Source: Arthrobotrys musiformis
Lineage: Eukaryota; Ascomycota; Orbiliomycetes; Orbiliales; Orbiliaceae
Assembly: GCA_036971715.1 (NCBI GenBank)
Contig: JAVHJL010000012.1
Span: 186,001-250,000 of the forward strand
Reading direction: 5' to 3'
Length of the DNA stretch: 64,000 bases
Position numbers and translations under genes: made by a program. The notes below the pieces were generated by a model, which had not been told where the DNA came from, did not search any database, and saw only the letters and a list, made by a program, of their open reading frames with translations. Shown here in pieces: positions 12,230 through 22,455 of this stretch (position 1 is the first letter of the stretch; each line of letters starts with the position of its first letter).

Positions 12230-12377
12230 TGTGTTGAATCACGTGACCATTTTGAGGCATGAAACTCAAAAATTATAATTTTTCTATTAAAATTCTATTA
12301 ATTTCTATTTTAGATATGAAAATTGTCACGTAGAGTTACTAGAATAGCATAAAGGAGTTACTGAAATAGCATTTTCC
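12230..12377 (-). repeat. MULE right terminal inverted repeat
   Basis: Reverse-complement partner of 9950-10087, ending in GCATTTTCC directly before the duplicated target TTTTTATA (12378-12385). Confidence 0.88.
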
Positions 12378-12420
12378 TTTTTATATTTCTAGATCCTCGA
12401 GCTAACAACGACCGGTTTTT

Positions 12421-13515
12421 GCAGAACAAGAGAAGATTATAGAGATTAATTTTGTGATCCCGTTCCACATGCCGCTTCCTCAAAATCCTAATTTCGTCGG
12501 TAGGGCCGAAGAACTAAGACAAATCTGTGAATATTTCTCAGACTCGAAATCTATAGATAAACCCCGTGTCCTCGCACTCACCGGGACCAATGGAATGGGT
12601 AAGACGCAAATCGCTCTCGAATATGCTTATCGTCACTATCGCAACTACACGGCTGTTTTCTGGGTATCGGCAGCAAACAAAAATACGATCCATACCTCTT
12701 TTATCGATATTATGCAGCGCATTGTTGAAGAACAGGCTAGAATAACATAGCCCGAGTCTCGTCCCGACTATCAAGCTATAGGCTCGAAACTGGGCATACC
12801 AGGATTAATCGACGAAAACGGTACAGTCAGTGCCAGCCTGGAAGTGGTCAATAATATACGATCGGCTTTATTCAGCTGGTTACAGCTACCCGGCAATAGT
12901 AGATGGTTGCTAATTTTCAACAACACAGATGATCTGGAGACCTTTGATATAGAAGAATACTTTCCAAAGCAAAATAGCGGGGCTATCTTCATTACGAGTC
13001 GCAGACCGGAGTTTTCACAGAGTGGGAAACAAGTAAATTTGGACGGTTTAGATAGTAAGAGTGCGGTTGTTCTTCTATTGAAGTTGGCGCTCTTAACAGA
13101 CTCAGGAGGTAGTTATAAATGATGAAATCCATAGCTGTCATTAGCAACTGGCTAATTTAAACAATATAGTCCCTGAAAATAAGGCAGTCACGCTTGTCGA
13201 AAAGTTAGGTTTTATGCCTCTTGCTATCAGTCACGCAGGCTGTTATATACATGAGACGAGACTCCCGTTGGGAGAATATTTGTCATATTACAACGAAGCC
13301 TTCATGACAGTGTAATCCAGAAGACCAAGATTCGGATGGAATTACCGGAACGATATAGCTGCAACAACATAAGAGATTTCATTTTCGAAGGTAGAGGAGC
13401 AAAACAAAGAGGCAGCGTTATTACTACTCATATGCTCTTATTTCAACCCCGAAAAAATTTTGGACAATCTATGGGGAGACAAATTGCTGGACAAAGTCGA
13501 AAGTAAGTAGTTCCG
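12421..13515 (+). pseudogene. NB-ARC ATPase part of the broken NLR
   Basis: Continues the NLR after the MULE. It opens with the usual linker (FHMPLPQNPNFVGRAEEL), then the P-loop GTNGMGKTQIALEYAY, and VFWVSAA. An in-frame TAG at 12748-12750 interrupts it. The same frame then continues to 13122 with the Walker-B-like RWLLIFNNTDD and FITSR. After 13122 the coding trace moves to another frame with VEKLGFMPLAISHAGCYI, then to a third with FSKVEEQNKEAALLLLICSY. So all NB-ARC landmarks are present, but with at least one stop and two frameshifts. The domain would act as a nucleotide-driven oligomerisation switch in an intact NLR. Confidence 0.82.
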
Positions 13516-13860
13516 TCTTAAATTATATCATCCTATATATTGATAATTAATCAAGTTCAAGAGAAAATTCGATTACTTGCATCATATTTGCTAGTCAAGA
13601 TAATAAGGTTCGGTGTTTTTTTTGTTTATCCCATTATCCATTTATGGGCGTGAGAACGTTCAGATCGACTGGAGTGTTTTAAAGCTATAAGATACGCTGT
13701 AATAATTCTCGGAAAGGCTAGCAGCTGAGGAAATGTATCGCGGGTGAATAAGAAGTGGGAAGGTCAAGAAGAGAAAAGAGTTGCATCTTATCTAGAGTAT
13801 CTCCATCGATATCTAAAGCTTTTATTCTCCGCATTTGTTGAGGAAGAGCGGGAGTCTGAA

Positions 13861-14814
13861 AATCAAATCTTATTTAAACATGGTCATAACATCGCTTTAG
13901 TCTTCTTTAATTAAAGCAAATACGACGAGGCCATGCAGTGGTACGAGCGAGCACTTACTGGCAACGAGAAGATCTTGGGCAAGAACCACCCATCAATACT
14001 CCATACGATCAACGGCATCGCTGTAATCTTCTCCAACCAAGGCAAATATGATGAGGCCATGCAGTGGTACGAGCGAGCACTTGCTGGCAGCGAGAAGATC
14101 TTGGGCAAAGACTACTCGTTAATATTCGACATGGTTTACAATATCATTGGAGCTTTTTCCAAGTAAGGCAAATACAACAAGGCTATGCAGCAGTATGAGT
14201 GAGTGCTTGCTGGCTGTGAGGCGATTTTGGGCAAAAACCACCCATCAATGCTTGATATGGTTCACAGCATCACCGGAGTCTTCTCCAACTAAGGCAAATA
14301 CGATAAGGCCGTACAGTGGTACGAGCGAGCACTTGCTGGCTATGAGACGATCTTGGGCAAAGACCACCCGTCAACACTCTCCACAGTCAACAACATCGCT
14401 ATAGTCTTCGACAACCAAGGCAAATACGACGAGGCCAGGCAGTGGTACGAGCGAGCACTTGCTGGCAACGAGGGGATCTTAGGCAAAGACCACCCATCAA
14501 CGCTCAACACGGTTCACAACATCGCCGTAGCCTTCTTGAACCAAGGCAAATACGACGAGGCCATGCAGTGGTACGAGCGAGCACTTGATGACTGCGAGAA
14601 AATCTTGGGCAAAGATCACCCGTCAACACTCTCCACGGTTCACAACATCGCCGGAGTCTTCTCCAACCAAGGCAAATACGACGACGCCATGCAATTGTAC
14701 AAGCGAGCGCTTGTTGACCGCGAGAGGATCTTAGGCAAAAATCATCCGTCAACACTCAATACAGCTAAAGCCCTGCGTATCACAATACCACGATTTATAA
14801 ATGCCGCTGCATAA
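13861..14814 (+). pseudogene. TPR (kinesin-light-chain type) repeat domain of the broken NLR
   Basis: Seven 42-residue units built on GKYDEAMQWYERALAG..ILGKDHPSTL. The last four units (from about 14293) mostly read cleanly, and a final partial unit ends ITIPRFINAAA before the stop at 14814. Units 1, 3 and 4 start with a TAA in place of the CAA that codes Gln in units 2, 5, 6 and 7. Unit 3 has a further TGA where its sisters have CGA. All four are C-to-T changes. The domain would be the ligand-sensing C terminus of the NLR whose PNP and NB-ARC parts lie at 8713-9880 and 12421-13515. Confidence 0.85.
13915..14796 (+). repeat. Tandem array, 7 units of 126 bp
   Basis: Units begin at 13915, 14041, 14167, 14293, 14419, 14545 and 14671, exactly 126 bp apart, each starting (A/G)GCAAATA. 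High nucleotide identity between units implies recent expansion or gene conversion, a known habit of fungal NLR repeats. Confidence 0.92.
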
Positions 14815-15205
14815 CCATTCGTATTCTTATCGTTTCTTGTGTCAGGGCAACATCCCCTCGAATTCTAAAATAAAATTGTCATTGTGTGTTTGGGAGTTCG
14901 TGGGCACAATTCCATCTACCCAACTCTTCATCCATAACAGCAAAAACTAAATTCGAATCGATAAAAAGCGTGGCAAACCCAAAGATAAAAAACCGAGAAA
15001 GAAAGTTAATGATGACAATGCCGACTGAAAGAGAGAGTTGAGTAGAACTTCCGCCGAAAAATCGAAAGCATGTTATCCGTCAGAAAATGTGTTGTTTTTG
15101 GCGAACTTCAAGGCATAGGTGAGCGCCCCCCAGACTAGGCGAACTTGGAAAAAATTTCGGCCGTTTCAGTCTTAACACTAGACAGGCTCGGCCGTTTTTC
15201 TTCAA
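14815..15205. other. Spacer downstream of the NLR remnant
   Basis: No gene. Non-coding sequence between the TPR array and the first non-autonomous repeat element. Confidence 0.5.
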
Positions 15206-15772
15206 GGAATTGCTCGACCTCTCCCTCAAAATTACTCCATTCCCCTTTCCCCCACATAGATATTTATTAGTCTCGAGGTCAGACGAGGTTTTCACTCTGA
15301 AAGTGATCACGTGTTGTGAGGCTATTAGACTGGCTGGCCAGAACTCAGGCCAAAACCCAGGCTAGAATCTAGGCCAGAACTCAGGCTGGTAGGGCAGTAG
15401 ATAGCCTTATAGGTAGGCCGGAACCCAGGCCGGAACCTATACGGGCAGGCAGGCAGGCAGGTAAGTAAGTCGGTAGATAGGTAGGTAGAGCAGAATCTAC
15501 GCCGGAACCTGCGCCAGAATTTAGGCAGGCAGGCAGGCAGACAGGCAGGCAGGTGGGTGGGTGGGTAGTAGTCTTATATTAAAACGCTTTGCTGCTGAGC
15601 TGAGGTGGGTAGACAGGTGGATATTATCTCGTAAACCAGAGCTACGGCGTCTGTAGGTCGGTGAGCTGGTAAGTAGCCTGGTGGTGGTCTGGAGATAGAT
15701 GTTGAATGTGAAAACACGTGATCATTTTAACGATGAAAATGTGGATTTTCTCATCAAAATCTCAGTAATTCC
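15206..15772 (+). mobile_element. Non-autonomous inverted-repeat element, copy 1
   Basis: Left end starts GGAATTGCTCGACC and includes CTCAAAATTACTCC and GTGATCACGTGTT. The right end, read in reverse, starts GGAATTACTGAGA and includes AAATGATCACGTGTTTT. The interior holds CCAGAACCCAGGCC-type and GGCAGG repeats and no frame. It is homologous to the element at 17917-18370. No clean target duplication is visible. Confidence 0.6.
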
Positions 15773-15877
15773 CTATTTTTATACAAATTAGTATGGGATT
15801 TTTTTTTTTTTTCGCATCACGTGACCAATTTGGGCCTAGGAACGTTACTCGGTGCCTACCTACGTATAACCTACCCA

Positions 15878-15908
<31 letters not shown>

Positions 15909-17916
15909 ATCCGCCTATCTGCCCAAGCTCCGGGGCAGGTTCCGGCGCAGGTTCTGCCCTACCTGCCTATCTACCTACAGGCCTGCCTACCTGCCTGCCC
16001 ACCAGCCTTGGTTCAGCCTGCGGCTTTCAGTCGGGTTTAAGTGCGGCGTGGCAGCCTCCCGGTATACAAATAGGCAAAGATATCATCTACCAAAAGAACC
16101 AGAATGAAATAAAAATTTAAAAAGGCTTGTAAGAGTAATCAAGACTGGCGGGAAGCAACCTGTCTACATGTATTGTGTGTTTTCTGCTGAGGCTCGCTTA
16201 ACAAATAGAACGGGTTTTTGACCATAGAAGCGGTTGTCGCATCTGATATAGTATTGGGAAAGATTGTTGAGGTGGTGCTACCGAGGCAGAAGAAGTGATA
16301 GTTTGCCGCGAGACCATGTTAGTTCAAAATCAAGCAAAAGGCGGGTTAGTATGTTCTGAAACGAAGAGTTTATAGTGGCGCTGGTGTGAAGCTGGAGGAA
16401 AAGGACTTAGCTAAATGAAGGAGACGGACAAAGTGGTAAGTATATAGTCATACCCTGGGTGAGGCTGGGAACGAGACCAGTCATACCTCCCTTTCTTTGA
16501 TACTATCTGTGTTTGCTAAGCGCTATATAGGACTATCCGCATTTGAGAGGGCTGTTGGCAACGCACAGGAACCCGAAAGGAGAGTCTAACAAGAGCAACA
16601 AAGTCTGCATGGAGGACGACGACTGCTCAATAGATAAGACGAACGGAGAGTATATAGATGATGCGGATGGAATGAGTAAAGACGACACTGATATAGTCAA
16701 TGAAACTGCGAAACAAGAGCTCAAGGCAGAGTTGAACGAAGGGGTCGAGGAAGAATCTGAAAAGGAAGTTAGGGCGGAATCAAAGATCAGGATAAAATCG
16801 TGTTTTGATTGGGGATTCTGTTAAGTGTGATTGAGAAAAGGACTTCATTTAAAAAGGGATGAGATGTTGTTTTCAAGATTGTTGGCATAGCTGGAACATG
16901 CGATGTTGCGTTTGTGGGATGTATGATTAGGTGTTTTGTTAAGCCTTCATGTGGAGAGTATGATAGATTGTGTATCTACATTTAAATTGACCAATCACAG
17001 GCTAGATCCTTCGAAGGTATCAAAAAGGCGTGCCCACATTCCGATGGCGAGTTTATAGGCTGTGGCCCCGAGGCTGCGGCGCCAGAACATGCAAACGAAG
17101 GTGTCAGTCCAAGGAGAAGAATCGGTCTGAATTAAAAGAAATGTACGTTCTGGAGGACATTCAAGAAAGCTGGGAAATGTTGCAGGGCTCTGAATTGAAG
17201 AGATTATGTGTTGGGTGGTACTTAATATAAAGATGCATTGGAAAATATGGATGAGCTGTGGCCTAGTTAGAAGTCGAGAAGTTTTACTAAGCTACCTCAG
17301 ATATGGAAAGGAGCATCCAACGGGATTTTGGGACTGCCTGGCGCCTGTATGGCTCTCTATCTACATATGTATTTGGCGATTTCATTTTTGGGTTTTGAAC
17401 TAGAGCCCATGCATTAATCTTATCGCAAAGAAAGGTTAAATGATGAGAGTTAATTCAACTTGAATATATCTGCCAAACGGGTTGCGCTCTATGTCTTTGA
17501 TTCTAGCCAGACCGGCTTGCATAAGCTCAGCTGCTTGTACAAAATCCATATCAGATCTCTCAAAATTCCAGAATCATGTGACCATTTCGGGCCTAAAAAC
17601 TGATGGTACCTATCAGCTTGCCTGTCTAGCAGTCTAGATTTTAATTGACATTCTAGCCTATCTGCGCACCACTTTCCTGCCCCATCTACTGCCCTAACTA
17701 CCAGCGTATATATATGCCAGAATATAGATCAGAACCCAGACTGGAACATCGGCCAGAATCTCGGCAGGTCTAATGTTTATAGGCAATCAGTGGGTATTTA
17801 TAGCTAGGGCTCCAGTTGGGTTTGAGAACGGTGTAAGCCGATAATCTAATATAACGAGATAGTTAGTGAAGGTAGAAGGAAAGGAAAGTGAAGAAACTTT
17901 GCAATGTATATTTCAA
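15773..17916. other. Repeat-rich stretch without a supported gene
   Basis: A CCTGCC array lies at about 15870-16010. Two stretches start with (A/G)TGACCA followed by GGGCCTA (15818-15840 and 17578-17600) and look like ends of a further repeat family. Short frames at 16543-16824 (acidic, MRGLLATHRN) and 17030-17230 have no recognisable domain and are more likely remnants. Confidence 0.5.
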
Positions 17917-18370
17917 GGAAATTACTCCGGGCCCTCTCAAAATTACTCCGGGGCCCCCTTCCAGATAAGTTTTATTAGGCAATTCGAGTTTTCATCATGA
18001 AGGTAATCACGTGTTTTTATAAGGTACTTACCAACCAACTTGCCTGCCTGCCTGCCTGCATATATTTCTATAGTCTGACCTTAGTTCCGGCCTACCTGTC
18101 TATCTACATATAGGCTTAAGTAGGTTTCGGATTGGGTTCCGGCCTGTCTACTTATTTACTAGTCTGCTTACCAGCCTAAGATCTAACGCAAATTCTGATG
18201 TAGATTCTAACACAGGTTTTGATTTGGGTTCTGGTCTAGATCTTGAGTAGTTTACCATTGAATAATAGTAACACGTGATTACTTTCATAGCGAAAACGTG
18301 AATTCATTTAATAAAAGTTTATGTGAAAGAGGCCCTAGAATAATTTTGAGGGGGCCCCGGAGTAATTTTC
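17917..18370 (+). mobile_element. Non-autonomous inverted-repeat element (MITE-like), copy 2, 454 bp
   Basis: Terminal inverted repeats of roughly 100 bp: the left begins GGAAATTACTCCGG and the right, reversed, begins GAAAATTACTCCGG. Both include AAAGTAATCACGTGTT-like sequence (left AAGGTAATCACGTG). TATTTCAA is duplicated at 17909-17916 and 18371-18378. No coding capacity. The 8-bp duplication and CACGTG-bearing ends parallel the MULE at 9950-12377. Confidence 0.75.
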
Positions 18371-18459
18371 TATTTCAAAATTACTAGTTGATCCTCTACA
18401 TTTTGGGTGACTCTTTGAGGCTCCGTTTAAAAGAATCCATGCATAATGCATAGAGGAAA

Positions 18460-18850
18460 ACGTGGAACAGTAGTCAAGTCACACTTTTTCGCCACGAAAG
18501 TCATTACATGTTATCGTTATTTAGTAGCTAGGAATAGTTTATTCAAAACTTATATTAGAATTTATGTTAGAATCTGTATTACAATCCAGACTGGTGGATA
18601 GGCTAATGAACAGGTAGGTAAGGCTGAAAATCAGACCGGATCCCAAGCCGGAACTCACCTAGGCCTATATGTAGATACGCCGGGACTAAGGCCCGACCAT
18701 AGAAATGAAATATATGCGGACAGGCAGGTAGATAATAGATAGGTAGATAGGGGAAAACGCAAACTTATTACTGAAACTGACCAGAAAAAGGGCCTTAGAG
18801 TAATTTTTGGCGGCCCCGGAGCGGGTTCCTTTTGAAGTAAAGATATAGAA
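18460..18850 (+). mobile_element. Non-autonomous inverted-repeat element, copy 3, decayed
   Basis: The left part has CACACTTTTTCGCCACGAAAG followed by TCATTACATG, matching the inner repeat of copy 2. The right part has CCTTAGAGTAATTTTTGGCG followed by GCCCCGGAG, matching its outer right end. The interior again holds GACCGGATCCCAAGCCGGAA-type sequence. The outer left boundary is not clear. Confidence 0.5.
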
Positions 18851-19265
18851 ACTACAAACCATGAGTTTGAACTCTTGTGCCAGAAAATGACTTTTCTCGA
18901 TATCGCCCGCCATATGGTTGCCCTAAATTAGACGCCACTGGAGCAGGATGCGAATTCGTGGATTTCGGTCGTTTAGCTTGATGGATATGTGATTATCAAC
19001 ATGTGGTCTCGAATTCAGGCGCTGACAGATATGCGAGATTTGTTTGGAGAAGTTGTCATGGAAACGCTACTGAATATCTTGGCGCTACCTATTTGTTGAC
19101 TCTTTTCCAGGAATTCACAACTCGCCGGCGTACTCATAATCCCGCACTTAATCTCGAATTATCGCAACATAACCTTTCAATCTATTGCCCGTTACTCTCC
19201 TTTATAATTATTGATCCGACTGCTGCTCTCCTCCTGACGGAAATTGTTATTGCCTTTTTATCAAC

Positions 19266-20741
19266 ATGGATCCCGATCAAACACCGAAAGCTCGAAGATC
19301 AAGGCGGGGGGTTGCTGCTTATGTTGCAACACATGTCGATAATTCTAATACTCGGCGTCGCTTATTTGGAGACACACCAGTGCGACCACGAGAAATAACG
19401 GTGGAGGGGGGTCGCGAAGAAGCGGAAGAAGAACAGGAGCAACAGCAACAACAAGAAGAAGAACAACAAGAAGAACAAGACCAGCCATTTTATGACGACT
19501 TCCGAAGTTCGAGATTAGAGTCGAGAGCCCCATCGCGGGTAGGGAGTTCAAGGCAGCCGCCTTCGGTAACTCCGTCGGATACCTCGAGTAGAAGCTTTGC
19601 CAACTCGACGAAAGAAAAAATTAAAAGGGTGACAAAGTCCGCATGCTGGCTATGTGGCCATCGAGAAACATCTCATTTGGATGCTTGTCACGTTGTCGCA
19701 AAAGCGAATGGCGAGGTATGGAATATGCAGACGATGCTGAATTTGTCGACGGTAGAGCTGATTTTGACATCACAGTATCACGATGCCCTAGACCGAGGGA
19801 TATTAGGAAAAGAGTTCAGTATCAAGAGTGCTAGTAATGGCATTGCTCTATGCAAGATTTGCCATACTAGTTTCGATTGTTCGGTGCCCGATTTCATCAT
19901 CCTTCCTTTAAATTTGGATTTTTTCTTGGACTTCGAACGGAGAAACTATCAAAGGCGCCTAGACAGCTGGCAAAGTAATCCCGGCTCCGACATTCCCCTG
20001 CGATCAGTGCCTCACATGAACGCCTGTCTTATAAATTTGGGAAATCACCCCGACGTACCGAAAGAATTGAAAGATGCGCTTGAGACAAAAGAAAGCGGAG
20101 AGAATTCGGGTTTACCGTATCAGATTTATATTCGAAGGGATTTCTTAAATAGGGGTTGGAGGCCGGGACCGCTGGGTAAACCACGTGATTGGCATGGAAA
20201 CCCACAAGCCATGATTTTGCATGCGGCTAGAATTCTTGGTTCTTGTTATCCCCGTCAGTGGCTTCCGCAAAAACAATGGTCCAACTTGACCGATTTAATC
20301 GCGGCATACTCGAGAGAACCAAAGCAGCCGTTCGCCGATGATCCAGACGCTGAGACAGCCAGCACAAGAGATTCGTCCAACGACTCGACTGAAGGCGATC
20401 AGCTCGAAACCGATCAACAGAATACCCTTTCGAATAATCGTGGTAAAACTAGAGGGGCGAGGAGCCGCAACCAGACGATCGAGAAAGGAACTTCCTTGTC
20501 TCGACGGGGTGCCGGGTGTGCAGACGACTGGAAGGACGTGTTGGAAGGTGGCGGTATCAATGCGGCAAGAGACGGCGAGACGGACGGGGATAGCGCATAT
20601 AGTTCCTTATCGACTACCGCGACCGATATTTGGCTTCGTCATGACGATAAATTGGAGAGTAAGAACTCGACAGTATTTGCGTGGGGACCAATGAAAACGT
20701 CAAATGATGCAATATATCTTGCAACAGGCGTACGTTGTTGA
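19266..20741 (+). CDS. HNH-endonuclease-domain protein, 491 aa
   Basis: Single open frame from ATG at 19266. Order of parts: a basic N terminus (MDPDQTPKARRSRRG); a Glu/Gln-rich low-complexity run (about residues 45-70); a Ser-rich linker; then an HNH-like treble-clef region at about 126-205 with CWLCG, a spaced LDACHVVAKA, and ICHTSFD as second Cys/His knuckle. The C-terminal half has conserved-looking blocks (IYIRRDFLNRGWRPGP, RILGSCYPRQWLP) and an acidic, Ser-rich tail. Fungal proteins of this shape are common, uncharacterised HNH_2-type proteins; nuclease activity is inferred from the fold motif only. It stands alone between repeat-rich stretches. A more upstream Met in another frame is not used. 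Confidence 0.75.
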   Translation: MDPDQTPKARRSRRGVAAYVATHVDNSNTRRRLFGDTPVRPREITVEGGREEAEEEQEQQQQQEEEQQEEQDQPFYDDFRSSRLESRAPSRVGSSRQPPSVTPSDTSSRSFANSTKEKIKRVTKSACWLCGHRETSHLDACHVVAKANGEVWNMQTMLNLSTVELILTSQYHDALDRGILGKEFSIKSASNGIALCKICHTSFDCSVPDFIILPLNLDFFLDFERRNYQRRLDSWQSNPGSDIPLRSVPHMNACLINLGNHPDVPKELKDALETKESGENSGLPYQIYIRRDFLNRGWRPGPLGKPRDWHGNPQAMILHAARILGSCYPRQWLPQKQWSNLTDLIAAYSREPKQPFADDPDAETASTRDSSNDSTEGDQLETDQQNTLSNNRGKTRGARSRNQTIEKGTSLSRRGAGCADDWKDVLEGGGINAARDGETDGDSAYSSLSTTATDIWLRHDDKLESKNSTVFAWGPMKTSNDAIYLATGVRC

Positions 20742-22026
20742 TGAGGGGTGTAACTGTGCACCTCACTAAATCTTAATGTTTCCTCAATTTAGCAGGTTGG
20801 AGTTCGGGTCGGTTTACTTTTTGATGTCTTTTGTTATATTTGTTGCACTTATAGGCGTAAATAAAATCTACGGACTGCTGATCAATAGTTGGCCTTTAAT
20901 CTCGTTCCCAACCGCCAGTTTGCCAGTTCTGATGTTTTTAATTGTAAGTTTGTCTTGTACCCAACCTACCCAGCTATAAGTAGGCAAACCCATCCTCCAA
21001 TTATATGCTTATATGTTTTTTAATGAAAGAAAGTTATTTGATGCCGAGTTTTATTTGTTTCACTTAACATGATCCTATGTAAATCGTAAAGTATATTGTA
21101 TTCACAACTATAATATAGAGAATGTATATGAAGCCTCCCTGATCGATTACAAAACCCTTAACCAAATTTTCACAACCTCTCTATCAATAAATATATATTG
21201 CGAATTCGTTAACAGAAGTTAATTTTTGACACGAAAATGGTTAGGTGATTTCAAAAGAATATTCATCATACTATGTTTCAGACTATATAGTGGTATCTGC
21301 CCACGATCATCTAAGGTTTTTGTATACCTATCTGTCCATCAATCTACCCATTTACTTGTTCACTAGCCTGCCTACTAGTCTGAATTCTGACCTAGGTGCT
21401 GGCATACACTAGCTCGCTACCCGTCTCAATGAGTAACAACAATTTGTATTTATTTGATTTGGAAAGAGCCCAGCTTAACAGTGGGAAATTGAAACACAAT
21501 TTTGATCCAGAGGGTTTCTTTAATTTTTCATAAAGGAATTTATATATTCGTCAATGATCAGAAGGTGTTTGTGTAAACTTGTATAATACTGTATAAATTA
21601 TATATTAAGCATAATGTTAAAATTGCAGTAAGGTAGTAAATACCTTGCTCTAATTAAACCCAAATCACGAAAGCACAGTTAAAAATATAAAAAAAGATGC
21701 TCACACTCGACCGAGTTTTAAATAAAACAATATAATTTTATATACAATATACTCAGCGACGATAAGTTCAAAGGTCAAATCAGCACCACAAAAAAGTATA
21801 AAACATAGTACATGCACAACATAATGACTAGCAAGCATCATCACTTAAATAAAGCCCACATCAACGTGCAGACACACAAAAACTAACACCAATTTCGCAT
21901 TCAAATCATAGAAATAAATTAAAAATACCACCCACTCACCGGGCTATTCCGCGCTGGAACGACACGGAAACACGACCCATGATACCTCTAGGCCTTTCAT
22001 AGCCTCATAGGCGGCTGCACGGCCTG

Positions 22027-22069
22027 TGGTGGTGGTGGTGGTGGTGGTGGTGGTGGTGGTGGTGGTGAT
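22027..22069. repeat. Trinucleotide microsatellite (GTG)n
   Basis: About 14 near-perfect GTG/TGG units. Confidence 0.9.
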
Positions 22070-22320
22070 ACTGGTGTTAGGAACATCTTGGGAATCGAAT
22101 CCTCAACACCACACCACGCATTTGTTAGCGACGTCTGTGCCACGGCTTCTCATGCAAAAGATGAAGGGTACTGTTTGGAAAAACGAGGTTTGTTAGGGAC
22201 ACCATACAAATTGTATGGAGTTTTGGTCTGTTTGCAAATTTGTCGGTCAACGCAAAAAACAGGTCTAGATTTTGTAGGGGTAGGGTATTATATTGCATGT
22301 TGAATGCGATACGGGATTTC

Positions 22321-22349
<29 letters not shown>
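22321..22349 (+). repeat. Poly(A) tract of 29
   Basis: Uninterrupted A29 on the plus strand. It could be the tail of a retroposed sequence or a slippage product. Confidence 0.9.
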
Positions 22350-22351
<2 letters not shown>

Positions 22352-22455
22352 AGCAGTTGAATTATATTTGATTTGAAATTTATCTATTGAATGAGTAAGA
22401 GGTGAAGAAAAGAATCCTTGTCAAAAAACAACAAACAAATAATCGGGAATAATGA

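Larger units (their letters stand above)
9950..12377 (+). mobile_element. Complete Mutator-like element (MULE), 2,428 bp
   Basis: Bounded by long terminal inverted repeats (left 9950-10087, right 12230-12377) that begin GGAAAATGCTATTTCAGTAA and include a TCACGTGA palindrome near the inner end. An 8-bp duplication TTTTTATA flanks it. It carries one transposase gene whose frame fills most of the interior. It sits between the PNP and NB-ARC parts of an NLR, so it interrupted that gene. Differences between the two repeats are mostly single-base transitions, suggesting an old but not ancient insertion. Confidence 0.9.
20742..22455. other. Intergenic stretch with (TGG)n and a 29-base poly(A)
   Basis: AT-rich, no supported gene. 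A (GTG)n run is at about 22027-22069. A plus-strand A29 run at 22321-22349 ends a stretch of about 400 bp that is less AT-rich than its surroundings. Confidence 0.5.

Noticed and set aside
16543..17403. Three short plus-strand frames as a spliced gene
   Set aside because: They do not join with convincing splice sites, and no domain or conserved block is visible.
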